Assembly (NCBI GenBank): GCA_024180945.1
Contig: JAKSGN010000036.1
Location: 2,232,001 to 2,296,000 of the forward strand
Direction of reading: 5' to 3'
From: Macrophomina tecta
Lineage: Eukaryota; Ascomycota; Dothideomycetes; Botryosphaeriales; Botryosphaeriaceae
DNA length: 64,000 bases
Shown: positions 33,819 through 45,891 of the stretch, piece by piece
Numbering within the stretch: position 1 is the first letter of the stretch
Layout of the letters: every line of letters starts with the position of its first letter
Program-made: the position numbers and the translations under genes
The notes under the pieces: model-generated
What the model saw: the letters and a program-made list of their open reading frames with translations, nothing else
Told to the model about the DNA's origin: nothing
Database searches by the model: none

Positions 33819-35182
33819 ATGCTGGTCTCGTTGACCGTCGGCAAGGTCGACGCCGGCGTCGCCGTGCTGCTGACCGAAGACAAGCGCCTCGTACGTCCCT
33901 GCCCCCCCGGCAATGCAGCCCTCTCTGCGCGCTCTCCTTGCTACGTTGCTCTTCGCGGCGCCCCCGGAAGCCAGGCTGACCCCCGATTCAGATTGAGTTC
34001 CCATCCATCCTGCTACCGCCCGACATCTCCTCTGGAAGCATTGTCGACATCACCGTTGCCCGAAACTACCAGTCCGAGCAGGCTTCGCAGCAGGCCTTCC
34101 AGCAGCTGCAGTCCAAAATCTACCAGACCTTCGGCACCCGCACCCCGGACCCGCCCGTCCTCCGCTGCCGCAATGCCACACAGACGTCGGTCGTGCTGGA
34201 GTGGGATCCCATCCAGCTGGCCACGGCCGAGCTGCGCAGCCTGAGCCTGTACCGCAATGGCAGCAAGGCCGGCAGCATCCCGCGGCCGCTGGACATGCAG
34301 AGCACAAAAATCTCCGGCCTGGCTGTCGACACCGAGTACGTCTTCCACCTGGTCCTCCGCACCTCGGCCGGCACATACAGCAGCGAGCGTCTGGTTGTGC
34401 GCACCCACAAGATGACCGACTTGTCCGGCATCACCATCACCACGGGCATCATGCCCGCCCAGCTGCGCGAGAGCCTGACGCAGACCGTCGAGCGCGTCGG
34501 CGCCAAGATGATTGATCAAGTGCGCATCGACACCACCCACTTCGTCTGCACCGAAGGCCGCGGTCCGGCGTGGGAGAAGGCTGTTGAGATGAACATTCCT
34601 GTGGTCGTGCCAGACTGGCTGAAGGGTTGTGAGCGCGAGGGCCGCATCGTCGGTGTGCGCCAGTACTACATCAACGCGGACCCTCGCCTACGACAAATGG
34701 GGCCTTCTACCGGCCAGCAGCAGAATCTACCAAGCCATGGACGGAGCCAGAGCATGGCTCAATCATCCGGCTCGAGACCATCTCCCTTGCCCAGCCCACG
34801 CACCGAGATCACGCCTCCAACACCCGAGCAAGTCCGCAAAGAACCCCCGAATGGTACACAGGCTCACGCTGCAGCTCTACCCTCGCAAGCAGAAGAACCC
34901 GCGGCCGAAGAACAGCCTCCACCTCCGCCGCCGAAGGAAGAAGGCGAGTCCACGCCGGTGGAGCCCGCCGAACCGAAGTCTGGCGTCGCCGAGGAGCCAA
35001 AGGCACGGAAAGAAGAGCTCAAGCCAGAGGCAGCGGCCGCAGACGAGGCGAGCGGAGACGAGTCGGACGGCAACACGGAGACGCCGGAGGATGGAGACGA
35101 GAAGAGACTTGAAGCTGGAGCTCCTGCAAGTGAGGCTGGTGCGAGTCCAAGCGTAGCCAGTTTTCAGGATGTCGCGTTGTGA
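33819..35182 (+). CDS. CHS5: Chs5-like exomer scaffold (FN3 + BRCT)
   Basis: Scaffold of the exomer coat, which acts at the trans-Golgi to send chitin synthase Chs3 and other cargo to the cell surface. Two exons (33819-33890, 33992-35182) give 420 residues. The N-terminus MLVSLTVGKVDAGVAVLLTE joins after the 101-nt intron to IEFPSILLPPDISSG, the Chs5 dimerisation/ChAP-binding region. A fibronectin type III domain covers about 77-163 (TPDPPVLRCR, VVLEWDPI, LYRNGSKAG) and a BRCT domain about 165-253, with the conserved Trp233 in VVVPDWLKGCEREGR. The rest (255-420) is Pro/Glu-rich, acidic and probably disordered, ending VASFQDVAL. Yeast Chs5 is longer (671) because of its lysine-rich tail; mould proteins are nearer this size. 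Confidence 0.95.
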
Positions 35183-36254
35183 GCTGACGAGAGGAGACGA
35201 CAACGACGACAACAACAACAACATCATACCCAACATCAATGAGACGGTGACCCCGACAGGTTTTTCACGACTTTGTGGTCTTGTAATTCAAAAGCGGGAG
35301 CGGGACCTGGACCGGGAAAATGCGGAGGCAATCATGAATTCACTTCTTTCAGCATGCGGGCGGCAACGGCAGCAACGGCGGGGCGGCGGAGGCGGAGAGA
35401 ATACTTGCCGCTCATCCTCTTCGGGTGAAGGCGTCGGTTATCCTGGAGAGTTCCTCATCGGGTTTACTCAGCGTCGGAGCAGGGAATCGAAAACGAAGGT
35501 TATGTTGTACCACATATCACGTCTGTAGCTTCTTTCCCTTTCTTTCTTGTTCCAGATTTCGACCGCATTAAACAAGGAGATTATAATGACCGCCACAACC
35601 TATCTTCCATGCTTCCACTCTACCACGATAACATGTATCTAGGATTTCCCCGCCATATATGAGCGCATCTTTTGGCTCAGAGACGCTGTGCCTTGTCGCC
35701 AGAAAAGGGGAGTCGCCGGAAATGATAGGCTTTATCGACGCTCGGCAACTGGGGTTTGGCTTCCGGTTATTACATGCACAATTTTGGGATGAGGTCTGCT
35801 GACGCAGTAATGCGTTGGGAACGGCCCGGCTGGAGAAGCACAACAAAACATGCGGCGGAACAAATATAGCACTGCTTGGATATGCGCATCTTTAGGCCAC
35901 TGCTTCTGCCCCGTTTACCGAGACGCTTATGTGGAATTTTTAGAAGCGGCTGAACGAACATGCATCTCGGGCACAATACAGGCTGAAGTACGGGACGGGC
36001 GGAATGCTGGTTGGTGGGGGAGGCGGGGGGAGAAGTTTGTTCAAATCCGTTTTATTGCAGCGGGATATCTTGGATCAGCGCTTCGTCGACGACAAACGAT
36101 CCCGATCAAAAACAGGCATAAAAAAAAAAAAAAAAAAATTGCGCTGATGTCTTCCTTGCGCAGACAGGTTATCCAAGAACCTGACCCATGGAAATATATA
36201 AAAGGAAATTAGAAAAAAAAAAAAAAACTTTAATGACGTCCCCCCCCCGAAAAT
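35183..36254. other. Intergenic between converging Chs5 and cupin genes
   Basis: 1.07 kb. The start is an AC-rich 3' flank (ACAACAACAAC near 35203-35222). A-runs lie at 36120-36138 and 36212-36226, and C9 at 36241. Two frames of about 90-120 codons have no recognisable content. Confidence 0.55.
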
Positions 36255-36690
36255 CTAGGCGCCGCCCTCCTTCCTCTGGCCGACGAAGAAGCCCAGGCCG
36301 AAGTCGTCGGTGGTGAAGGTGATCTTGGAGCCCTTGGGGAAGTAGAAGACGTCGCCGGCCACGGCGTGCACCTTGTTGCCCGTCTCGTCCGAGATGTCGA
36401 AGGAGCCGTCGACGATGATCTTCATCTCGTGGTACGTGTACTCATACACCAGCGGCGTGCCCTTCTCCAGGCGGTAGAAGCCCGCGCTGATGGGCTTTTC
36501 CGGGTCGAGCTTCTCCCTGTTCGGGCGGGGTCAGCCGCGTGTTCTGCCTCTGTCCTCGGCCGCGCCTGTGTTGTGTGGGAGGGGCTTACGAGGTGGCGAT
36601 GTCGCCGAGGAAGGCGTTCTCGTTGGCGATGAGCGGGGGCTTGAAGGTGCTCTGGGCCTTGGCGAAGTGGGTCATGGGGATGGGAGACAT
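36255..36690 (-). CDS. EutQ-like cupin domain protein
   Basis: Small soluble cupin of 120 residues resembling the EutQ/DUF861 group. Exons 36690-36590 and 36516-36255; the 73-nt intron joins in phase 2 (ATS|EKLDPEKP). The beta-barrel motifs are SAGFYRLEKGTPLVYEYTYH, EMKIIVDGSFDISDETGNKV, HAVAGDVFYFPKGSKITFTT and DFGLGFFVGQRK. The usual cupin metal triad HxH...E is reduced to a single His63-Glu64, and the second motif has no His, so metal binding as in dioxygenase cupins is doubtful. Such proteins are widespread in moulds with no settled role; the bacterial EutQ name refers to ethanolamine catabolism, which should not be assumed here. Start chosen at the first Met (MSPIPMTHF), just after a CAAG-type leader. 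Confidence 0.85.
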
Positions 36691-39551
36691 CTTTCCTGGC
36701 GGCGCGGTTGACTTTTGCTGAGCACGGCGCCCATGTCAGCGTCTCGGAATGGTGCAAATTCAACACCTCGATGAAGCTGTGGGCAGCATCGCTGAAAGCA
36801 AGCTTACCTCTATACAAAAAAAAAAAAAAAAAAAAAACGGCGGAGAAGCGCTACGGCCCGAAAAAAACAGCTTCAGAACCCAGGAACTTGCAGGAGAGTA
36901 AATGCGGGAAGGGTGGGAGGGAGATATGTTGACGGCAATTGCAGGCAATGAGAGCGGGTTCTTATATCAGGAGCACGACGGATGCTCCGCTACATAGTTT
37001 TCGCATGTGCGCGTACTCTACCCCCAAATTGCTAAGAAACACAGCGTTCCAGAGTGGGTGATTAGCCCAGACAGAAGAGACCCCGCTGCTGCCCCGCACT
37101 CGTCATCCCGGCAAGCTATCTCTGGTCCCTTAGTCTGTGTGGCTTTAGCTCCCCGTGCAAGCCGTAAGCGATATCGGCAACTTGTTGAGCGGGAGAGGTG
37201 GTCGGGCTGAAGCGGAGGGTGGGAATGGGCGAGCGAGGAATAATTTGCTGAAAGCAGCAAAAACGCAGGGCGGGCGGGGGTGGAGACGCCACCCGCTACG
37301 GCGGAGCCTCTCTCCCCTCCCTCCCAGGCACGGCGGATAAGAGCTTGATAACAGCTGACAGTTGGATTTCAACGGCAGCACTCGTCCGGCGCGCGGTGTG
37401 ATCAGCCATTGGCCGGGTTGCATGCGGATGCGGTCGGTGTTGCTGCAGGCAGTTGATCATCGGTGGTCGTTTGGCGTTGAAGATAGCACAGCGTCTTCTG
37501 CTCGAGTCGGCCAGCGCATGCAGACACGAGGTGCCGTCCATAATATCGCAGCTACGAGCCGCCCGCGCGCTTTGCTGCATGAAGAGCATCCCAACTTTAA
37601 CTCATGATCCGGATCAATGCGAATGAATCCGAGTCTGGCCGGCTCAACCACATCAACCCTTATTATTGCAATCAAGCTCGGAAAGCTTCCCATAGTCTTC
37701 AGACCCCTCATGTCTGCCAATCGAAGCAGGCGAGGGACGAGAGAGGAGGGGCAAGAGACCAGGATTAACAAGAGCCCTCGGGTGTGGAGTCCGCATCCCG
37801 ATTAGGCAATTTGATCCCTTGTCCTCTTGTCGGCACTTTCTGCCGCCCCCGACCGCCCGCCTGTTCCCCACCCTACGACTGCGCCCTCGTCCGACGCTGA
37901 CCACTGCTTCGCGTGCCATATGTGCTGCTGTTCGTGAAAGCCGCTGCTGTGATCATCCCCGCCGATGAGGCGTGTAGCCAAGTAGCCCTTCTTTTCGTCT
38001 ACGGAAACCACTCCGGAGGCTGTGGTGGCTGGGGAGTGCTGGCGGAAGATAGTGGTACGAGATATCAGCAGCGCTCATCTCTGCTCACGCACGGAATCTG
38101 AGGGCCTGATGAAAACGCCAGAAATACTTTGGTTCAGAAAAACCCTCAATGCCAAGACCGTCTGACCGACCAAAGTAAGATGGTGAGAACCGTTCGGTGA
38201 GAGACAAAGGCAAAATGCTCACGTAACGGATTTTTCCCTGCCTGTTGGTGCACCACACAACCTGGGTTATGTGTCTACATCCGCACTTTTAGACCCGGAA
38301 GAGAGAGAAAGAGAGAGACCACCTTAACGAGAACGGGCGCGCCCGGTCAAAGCGTTTTCCTGGCGGCAATCTACGCTAGAGCCTCCTCAGCTCTTCCATC
38401 TCCGGGCCTTGCCTTATTTCCCCGCATTTGGTAGCAAAGATACCGTCCCTTGGTGGTCTTGGCTGGCAAGAGCGGATCGGCAGGGACACGGGCGAGAAGA
38501 TAACTCGAGCTTAGTCGGTGCGGAGCGAAAGGGCCAATGACTGCCAACTCAAACATCCCTGGCTGGCGCTGTCGAGCAAAGAAGAGGTGGCGTTGAAGGG
38601 CGCGGGCGGGCGCGCGGTCTGCCGTGCGGTTCGTGGTGTGACCTTTCGAGGGATAAGGTGATATGAGCTCGGGATGGGATCATACCGGTTTAGCGTATGA
38701 AAGCCCGGAGCTGGCAGAAGCAGAGAGCGAGATCAAAAAGGAAGCATGTCTCGCGCGCACACACATACGTAGCTAGTTGCTGCCTCCCGCACCAGATCGC
38801 TTCCTCGGACCACGGAAATGTTGATGACACTCAGTAAGCTGCCTTGACAAGTCCTCGCATTCACGCTGTTTCTCTCTCACACCATCCCATTTTCCCCATG
38901 AACCGCTTTCCACATATCCAAAAGATACCGCACGCTCCTGTTACCGTCCCGTACCATTCCCAATGATTGAATGCTGAATACTCCTCAAAATCCAGACGGG
39001 TCCGGCGTGCAAGCGTGGCGCGTAGGGATTGAATACCGCAAGCGAATCCAATCAAAAACCCCGAGATCCCAAGAAGACGCCCCTCATTCGATGTCAGCCC
39101 TAATCTGCCCGTGCCGAGTCCCAAACAAAAGAAAAACCCAAATTCGTCGTGTCATATGCGCAGACAACTATCCGAAAGTGCGAGCAACGGCGGAAATCAA
39201 TCCTATCAAAACAGCTCAGAGGAAATGCAACAAGTCATGAACGCCAAATGCAGAGCTTTCGAAACGACGATATCCCAAAGCAACTACCCATGAAGATGTT
39301 TCCGAGAGAACCCACACAGAAGCGCCACGAGGCAGAAGAGTATCTGCTCAATTTTTACGACATTGCCCAAAAGATAAATCAATGACGGGCGGCCTTCCTG
39401 TGGCCAACCCCAGAAAATTATGATGTCGAAAATAGTGGACCAGTAGCTCTAGGCCACCGCCCTGGCAGGAAAATCAGGTCAGGAGCTGAGCCAACTTTTG
39501 TTCTGCCCTCGAGACACAGTAACGCTCAGCCAAGAAGAACTGCGAGAGTCG
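36691..39551. other. Gene-free stretch
   Basis: 2.9 kb. An A22 run lies about 36816-36837 upstream of the cupin gene. The last 0.6 kb is the 3' flank of the second regulator. No frame with a domain, signal peptide or plausible exon structure; the plus-strand frames near 38.97-39.39 kb are Lys/Arg/Gln-rich and unlikely to be real. Confidence 0.55.
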
Positions 39552-42209
39552 TTAGTTAAGCAAGAAGATGGGAACATGGAGAAGATTCGACTGACCTTCC
39601 CATCCCCAGTCTTTCATCACGCTGAGCCAATGCAGTCGTCCTCGTACGGTGAATTCGCGATCAACAACCCCCGTGCCGAAGTCAGTCGAGCCACGCCGCT
39701 GTTCCCGAACACTGGTAGGACGTGGTATATCGAACGGGCCGATGGTTGCGCGCCTTTTGTTGGCACCCACGAAACACTCGTTCCATCGCACCGGCTCGTC
39801 TGACATCTCCTCGTTGGGGCTTGCGCCACGCTTGTGAGAATTGCTGCTCTTGGTTGCAACCTTGACCTTGCCCCGTATCCGAGCAGCATATGTATCGCGG
39901 CGTGCCCACACCTCTTTGGTGATATCCAGACACCGGTCGATGATGCCAATAACCATGCGTGTGCTCATCGACTCCCACCTTTGACAGACCCACTGCCGAT
40001 CTTCATCGGTGGCTGCCTCACACCCCGCTGCCATCAGCGGATAGATGTGTACAATGACGGCACGAGAACTCAGTGGGACCGTGGCAAGATAAATGAGCAC
40101 CTTCTTCGCGAGCTCGGCGGAGGAAAGAGATGGTATCTCGGGAACTGCTTGGTGCAAGTACAACAAGGTTGCCCACCGGTAAGCCTCGGCAGTTTGGAGG
40201 CTATGCTGGATCTGAGAGGTCGGGTCTTCCGGTACTTCGAAAAAGGCCTGAGGAACCCAATCCTCAAGCTGAGTCTTGAGGTCCATTGCCTGCGATATTA
40301 CAGCGGGGGAGTTACTCTCGCTGCGGCGGACACGACGAACAAGGTTGGCGACGTGACCGATGATGGGGAAAAGCGTGCTGGCACAGCCCATCAGAGGATC
40401 TAACTGCGCTTCATACTCGAAAGGACCAGCAAACATGGAAGCAACTGCATCAAAATCGTTTGACTCATCATCGTCAACCGACGTCAACCGAGCGATAACG
40501 TCCATGTACACCCAAGTGTTGCAAAGGAACTTCAGCCTAGCCAGCTCATCCCCATGCAATGGCGAGCGTTGGTGCCGGATAAGGGCCTGATGAACGAGAA
40601 TCTTCGCACCCTTGATGTGGTCAATGCCAGTGGACGTGTGCTGATCCCAGGTCTCGGAGAATGCAAGAGCAAGGGTGGTAGCGATGGCGGTGTCTACCCG
40701 CATGTTCTGAATGCCGGTGGCAAGGGCTTCGATACTGGTCCGCATGTGCTCGATGCCCTGCACGCGCAGTTGCGGCTCATGCTTGGACGTGTGAAAATTC
40801 GTCATGGACGCAATGGCATGGTACAGTGCGGGCGAGTCCTTTGCCAGAGGCCATATCAGAGTGCGCCAGGGGTTCTCGGTCGGACCGTCCTTTACCGAGA
40901 GAATACCGCAGGTTTGCTGATCGAAGCGCCACGTCATGAGCTCCGGGCTGTCCATGGCCAAGCTAGGCTCACGGAGCAGCATGTTGAACGGGTCCGACCG
41001 CGGAGTCGCACCACCTGAAGAGCTGGAGGATTCGGATGGGACGGGTGATGGCAGGCGCATGACCCAAGCTTCGTGGTCCGGGTTGATGACGGGATCGCGG
41101 ATGATGTCCTCGACGCCGTCTTCGTCCATGGGATCAGGCGGCGGCAGGTCGAGGCCGGGGGCTTGGTAGAGCGAGTCGGGATATTGCGCTCGCCAGCTGA
41201 GGTACTCGGGAGAGGGCGCGTTGAGATCTGTCCCCGGTAAGAGTAGGTCCACAAGCCGTGGGGACCGGCCCGATGAAAGACTCGATGGTGCCGTATTCGT
41301 CGACTGCATCGTGTCTACGGTCTCTGCATCGTTGAACATACTCGTTGTGCTTGCGGTTGACCCATTTTGCTCGAATGGGTCAGGCATAGGCATGCCGTCT
41401 GGGGGAAGCATAAACGGAGACGGCGGCGGCGGGGGGAGGAACTGGGACAGCGGTGCATCCATGAAGGGAGGTGGCCGACTCACGGGCTGCGGGGCAGCAG
41501 CCGGAGCGAACGAGGCGGGAAAGGGAGCATCGCTGGAGACGGCGGCGGCGGTGGCGGCGGTGGTGGTGGTGATTGCTGGCGGACGCCCTTGGGTTGGCGG
41601 GGTGCGGTTCGCTGGCGTCAGCGTGGGCTGGTCAGCGGGCGGGGGTGTTCCTGCGCGCGGCTTTAGCAACCTGTTTCGTTTCGACGCAGCGACCGGCGTC
41701 ACAACACCTTTTCTCTGCTGCTGCTGCTGCTGCTGCTGTTTCGCGGGCTGGGGCCTGCCGCCGGTGAAGTTGGCTTCCTCGAAGGGCCGCCACTTGAAGT
41801 CCTTCTTGTAGCCGCCGCAGGTGACGCTGCGACGGGCGCACTGCTGGCAGGTGGGCTTCGTCTCGTCGCACTTCAGGCGCTTGGCCTTGCAGGTGATGCA
41901 TCCTTTGCGACGGGCGTCAGTGATGGTGTTGCTCGATGGCGAATGCTCGGCTCGGAGGGCCGACGCTTATCGCGGTCGAGATAAGAAGCGCATACCATTC
42001 CTGCTCTTCGACTGCTTGCGTTTCGTGACGCCGGCGGACGCGGTATTGGAGGCGTCGCCGTCTGCGGGCCTCGCCTTGGGCGCGCTCGAGGGGCGACGCG
42101 GCTTGGGGGGCGGGCTGGAGGTGGTGGCAGAGGCAGCGCGGTGGTGCGGCGTCTCGACTGGAGAGCTGAGGAACACGGACGGGGAAGGGATGGTGATCGC
42201 TTCTGCCAT
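39552..42209 (-). CDS. Zn2Cys6 transcription factor with Fungal_trans_2-type domain
   Basis: Nuclear regulator of about 854 residues in two exons (42209-41996 and 41902-39552; 93-nt intron). Splicing completes SKSRNGCITCKAKRLKC...CQQCARRSVTCGGY with Cys at 73, 76, 83, 90, 93 and 100 (C-x2-C-x6-C-x6-C-x2-C-x6-C); the intron falls exactly before the first Cys, as in many Pro1/Arg81-like proteins. KDFKWRPFEEANF follows, then eight Gln encoded by an uninterrupted CAG repeat (41738-41715) and a long Pro/Thr/Ala-rich linker. The C-terminal half carries LDRLKGAKILVHQALI-like helices, SSRAVIVHIYPLMAAGCEAA and the RWESMSTRMVIGIIDRCLDI pattern typical of Fungal_trans_2. Targets unknown. There is no enzyme cluster next to it. 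Confidence 0.9.
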
Positions 42210-44075
42210 ATAGCCTGCGGCTCCGCGGGGGTGAGGGGGTGCGTTGGTGTTATCTGCGGATGGAACGAGGGTGCAGCAGGAGGCTCTGGGCGTGCCTGGA
42301 AACTGCAGTCGGGGGCGGAGTCGCGCAAGGCATGGGCGATGGATGGAGGTTAGGTGAGAGAGCTTGCGATAAACCGCCAGCTTGAAGTCCAGCGCGGAGG
42401 CACCATCCGCTAGACCCGGGTGGGCGCTAGGCCCCGGGATCGCCCTTCACGTTATCTGGGTTCATCTGCTGCGCACTGCTCATTGGCGGCCTGCCAGCGC
42501 TGCCGACTCGCCCCAAAGCTCCACCATGATATCAAGCCCTTCTACTTCCTGTCCAAGCCACGCCCTCGCCGCCGTGCAGCTGCCGGTGCTGCGCTATCTA
42601 GCCGCGCTCGCTGCTGCTGCTGAAGCTGCTGGTGCTGCCGGTGCTGCTGGTGTCGCTGCTCTCTTCCCTCCCGGTGCTGCCGTTGCATCTGACACTGCAG
42701 GATTGGTCTCTGCGCGCAGGGCGGACGGGCGTGAGCTCGTGTGCAGCCGCTCGCCTCGTCGGCAGGAAAAAAAAAAAAAAAGTTTCGGCGGGTTTGCTGT
42801 CATGGAACGCGCGCATGTGGGGATGCCGCCGCGCATGCCGGGCGATGCTGACGGCTTGTGTCCTGGCTCGGCCGGTCGAGAACGGGCCGGCTGCCAGTCA
42901 CACGCGTGGCGACCATCGTGGTGGAATGGCTGGCGGTGAGGAGGAAAAAAGCTTCGAGAATATTGGCAGCAGACCACCCGGCGGTGGGTGGACGCCCTCT
43001 GCCCACGGGCTAGTGGAGCAGGCAAACGGCCATCACTCGCATCTGCCGCTGCTGCGGTCGAGAATCGATGCGACAGCTGGGAACCTCTGGCTGCTCGTGC
43101 CCATGCACCCAAAGCTTGAGCAACCACGTGCTGATAGCAGGCTAGCCTGCTATCGTGGCTGTCGGCAGCCCGGCCGCGGGCTCTGCTTCCAGCGGCGGAT
43201 AGGAGAGAACGGCCGACGCATGACCGTGGCGAGGGCTCCTGCGCGGCTGAGACTCGTCTAGATCTGGCAGAGGTCCGTACTGTGGTGATTCCGTGGACAA
43301 GCCCATGACCCTCAGAGGGCCCGGGTCTTGGTGCTACGGTGAGCTTGAGCTGTCGCGTGGACGCGGGCACGGATTGGTGCAGAGAAGCCGGGCCCCTGAG
43401 GCGGCGCCCGCAGAGCCGGGTCGGAGGCAGAGCGGATGCTGGAGATGGGGGCGCTCGCGGGCGGTGCTGCAGACGCAGGGCAGACCCGAGACGAGGCGCC
43501 GGCGTTGGTGATGCAGCTTTTGCGTCTGCTGAGACGAGATGAGACGGCTGCGATGCGCGGAGATAATCGGCACACCCACCGAGATTGACCCGGGCCATCT
43601 CCACAACAGCCGCCTGCCTTCCCCATATTCCTTGGCTCGCTGTGGTCCGGCCGAGGTATGAAATGGTCCTCAGGCATCCCGGGGTCCCGTCACGTTCGCG
43701 CAGGCGAAGTCGTTGCCGCTGCCCCAGCGCTCGGCCCAGCCGCGAACACACAATCGCCCACCCGCCAGAGCTCCCAGCCCGCCCAGTGCTGCCCCGTCAG
43801 CTGAGCAGATTGCGATTCTTGCGCGCCCTAGGAGGAGCGCGCCTGTGATGCTGCCACTGCTTCCCCTCGCCCGCGGCGCGCTCGGGCCAGGCAATCTGGG
43901 GAGCAAGTGAGCCGAGGGAGCCCCAGCGTCGCACCCCGCCAGCCTGTTTCTGACGCCAGGCCGACGCTGGCCGACGGCTGCCAACACCATCCGCTCTTCC
44001 TCACCAGCCATCTCCTTACTTCTCCTGTTCGTCGCATTCGTTCGTCAGGTCAATTGGAAGCTGTGCTGACCCAGA
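42210..44075. other. Intergenic, regulator and methylcitrate dehydratase promoters
   Basis: 1.9 kb between two head-to-head genes. It contains GCTGCTG/GGTGCTGCC-type triplet repeats at 42606-42680 and an A15 run at 42767-42781. The 385-codon minus frame 43751-42594 is Ala/Arg/Ser-rich without domain signs. No gene supported. Confidence 0.55.
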
Positions 44076-45891
44076 ATGTCGGCCCTCACCAGCGCCTTCT
44101 GCCGCCAAGCAGCCCGCTCCATCCGCCCTCGTCCGGCTATCCAGTCCTCCATCAGAGCCTTCCGCCCCATTGCCGCGCAGCCAATTCGTCCTGCCGCCGC
44201 CTCTTATCTCTCTAGAGCGTCCTTCTCCACAAGTATGCCTACCCGCGCTGACAATGCCACCGCCGTGCCCGCCGGCAAGAACGAATTTGACCCGGAGGTC
44301 GTCGACATTGCGAGCTACGTGCACAACCACCAGATCACCTCGGACCTCGCCGTAAGCTTATCCGCTCCTGTCCCCGCCTGCACATTTCTGGCCCTAACCG
44401 CCCACATATAGTTCGATACCGCCCGCTGGGTCTTCCTCGACACCCTGGGTTGTGGTCTGAAGGCCCTGGAATTCCCTCAATGCTCGAAGCTCCTCGGCCC
44501 CGTCGTTGACGGCACCACCGTCCCCCACGGCACCCGCGTGCCCGGCACTCCCTACCAGCTCGATCCTGTACGCGGTGCCTTCAACATTGGTGCTATGATC
44601 CGGTGGCTGGATTTCAATGACTGCTGGCTGGCTGCTGAGTGGGGCCACCCCTCGGACAACCTGGGCGCTATCCTTGCTGTCGCTGATTGGATCTCGCGCA
44701 CAAACCGCGCCGGTGGGAAATTGGGAAGCGGCAAGGTGCTGAAGGTCAAGGATGTCCTTGAAGCCATGATCAAGGCCCACGAAATCCAGGGCGTTATGGC
44801 ACTTGAGAACTCGTTCAACAAGGTCGGCCTGGACCATGTGGTGCTCGTGAAGCTCGCCTCAACTGCCGTTGTCTCCAAGATGCTCGGCTTGAGCGAGGGT
44901 CAGACCCGCGATGCCATCACCCAGGCCTGGGTCGATGGCCAGTCCATGCGTACCTACCGTCACTCGCCTAACACCATGTCTCGCAAGTCGTGGGCCGCCG
45001 GTGATGCCTGCGAGAGGGCTGTGAACCTTGTCCTGAAGGTGATGAAGGGCGAGGGTGGTATGCCCACCGTGCTCTCAGCTCCCACCTGGGGCTTCTACGA
45101 TGTTAATTTCGGCGGCAAGAAGTTCGAGTTCCAGCGCCCGTACGGCAGCTACATTATGGAAAACGTCTTGTTCAAGGTTTCTTACCCTGGTAAGCAGCCC
45201 GTATACGAACTCTCGCGAGTCATGTGCTGACCAGTCCAGCCGAATTCCACTCCCAGACTGCCATTGAAGCTGCCCAGCGGCTGAACAAGAAGCTGAAGGC
45301 CATGGGCAAGACCGCCGAGGACATCGACACCGTGACCAACAGGACCCATGAGGCTTGCATCCGCATCATCGACAAGCAGCTCAAGCCCATGGACAACTTC
45401 GCCGACCGTGACCACTGTGTCCAGGTATGTCATGTCCCCCAATCGTGAATTGAGATCGACACTGATGTGCGTGTCAGTACATGGTGGCCACCATGTTTGT
45501 GTTCAACCGTCTTGAGGCCGGTGACTACGTCGACGGCAGTGAAGCCGCCACCTCACAATTGGTCGAGTCTCTCCGCAAGCGCATTTCATGCGTTGAGGAC
45601 CCACAATTCACCAAGGATTACCACGACCCCGAGAAGCGCACCATTTCCAACGCTTTGACTGTCCGCCTCAAGGACGGTACCACGCTTGATGAGGAGGTGG
45701 TGGAGGCCCCGTTGGGCCATAAGTTGCGGAGAGAGGAGGCTAAGCCTCACATTCTGGCCAAGTACAAGGCCCATCTCGCCCCGCATTACTCCGAGCAGAA
45801 GGTTAATGAGCTGATCGAGCTCGGCACGGACCAGAGCAAGCTCGAGCAGATGGATGTTGATAAGTACGTCGACCTCTACGTCAAGAACTAA
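44076..45891 (+). CDS. prpD: 2-methylcitrate dehydratase (MmgE/PrpD family), mitochondrial
   Basis: Dehydrates 2-methylcitrate in the methylcitrate cycle, which removes propionyl-CoA from odd-chain fatty acids, Val, Ile, Met and propionate. Four exons (44076-44351, 44412-45189, 45240-45424, 45478-45891; introns 60, 50 and 53 nt) give 550 residues, the expected size. Residues 1-50 are Arg/Ser/Ala-rich without acids, a clear mitochondrial presequence. The catalytic region includes [36 protein letters not shown] with [15 protein letters not shown], and later [24 protein letters not shown]-terminal part: [13 protein letters not shown] and DRDHCVQYMVA, which is joined across intron 3. The partner methylcitrate synthase and methylisocitrate lyase are not in the window. 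Confidence 0.96.

Noticed and set aside
42594..43751. 385-codon minus-strand frame
   Set aside because: Composition follows GC-rich triplet repeats (poly-Ala end, Phe run from an A tract); no recognisable motif.
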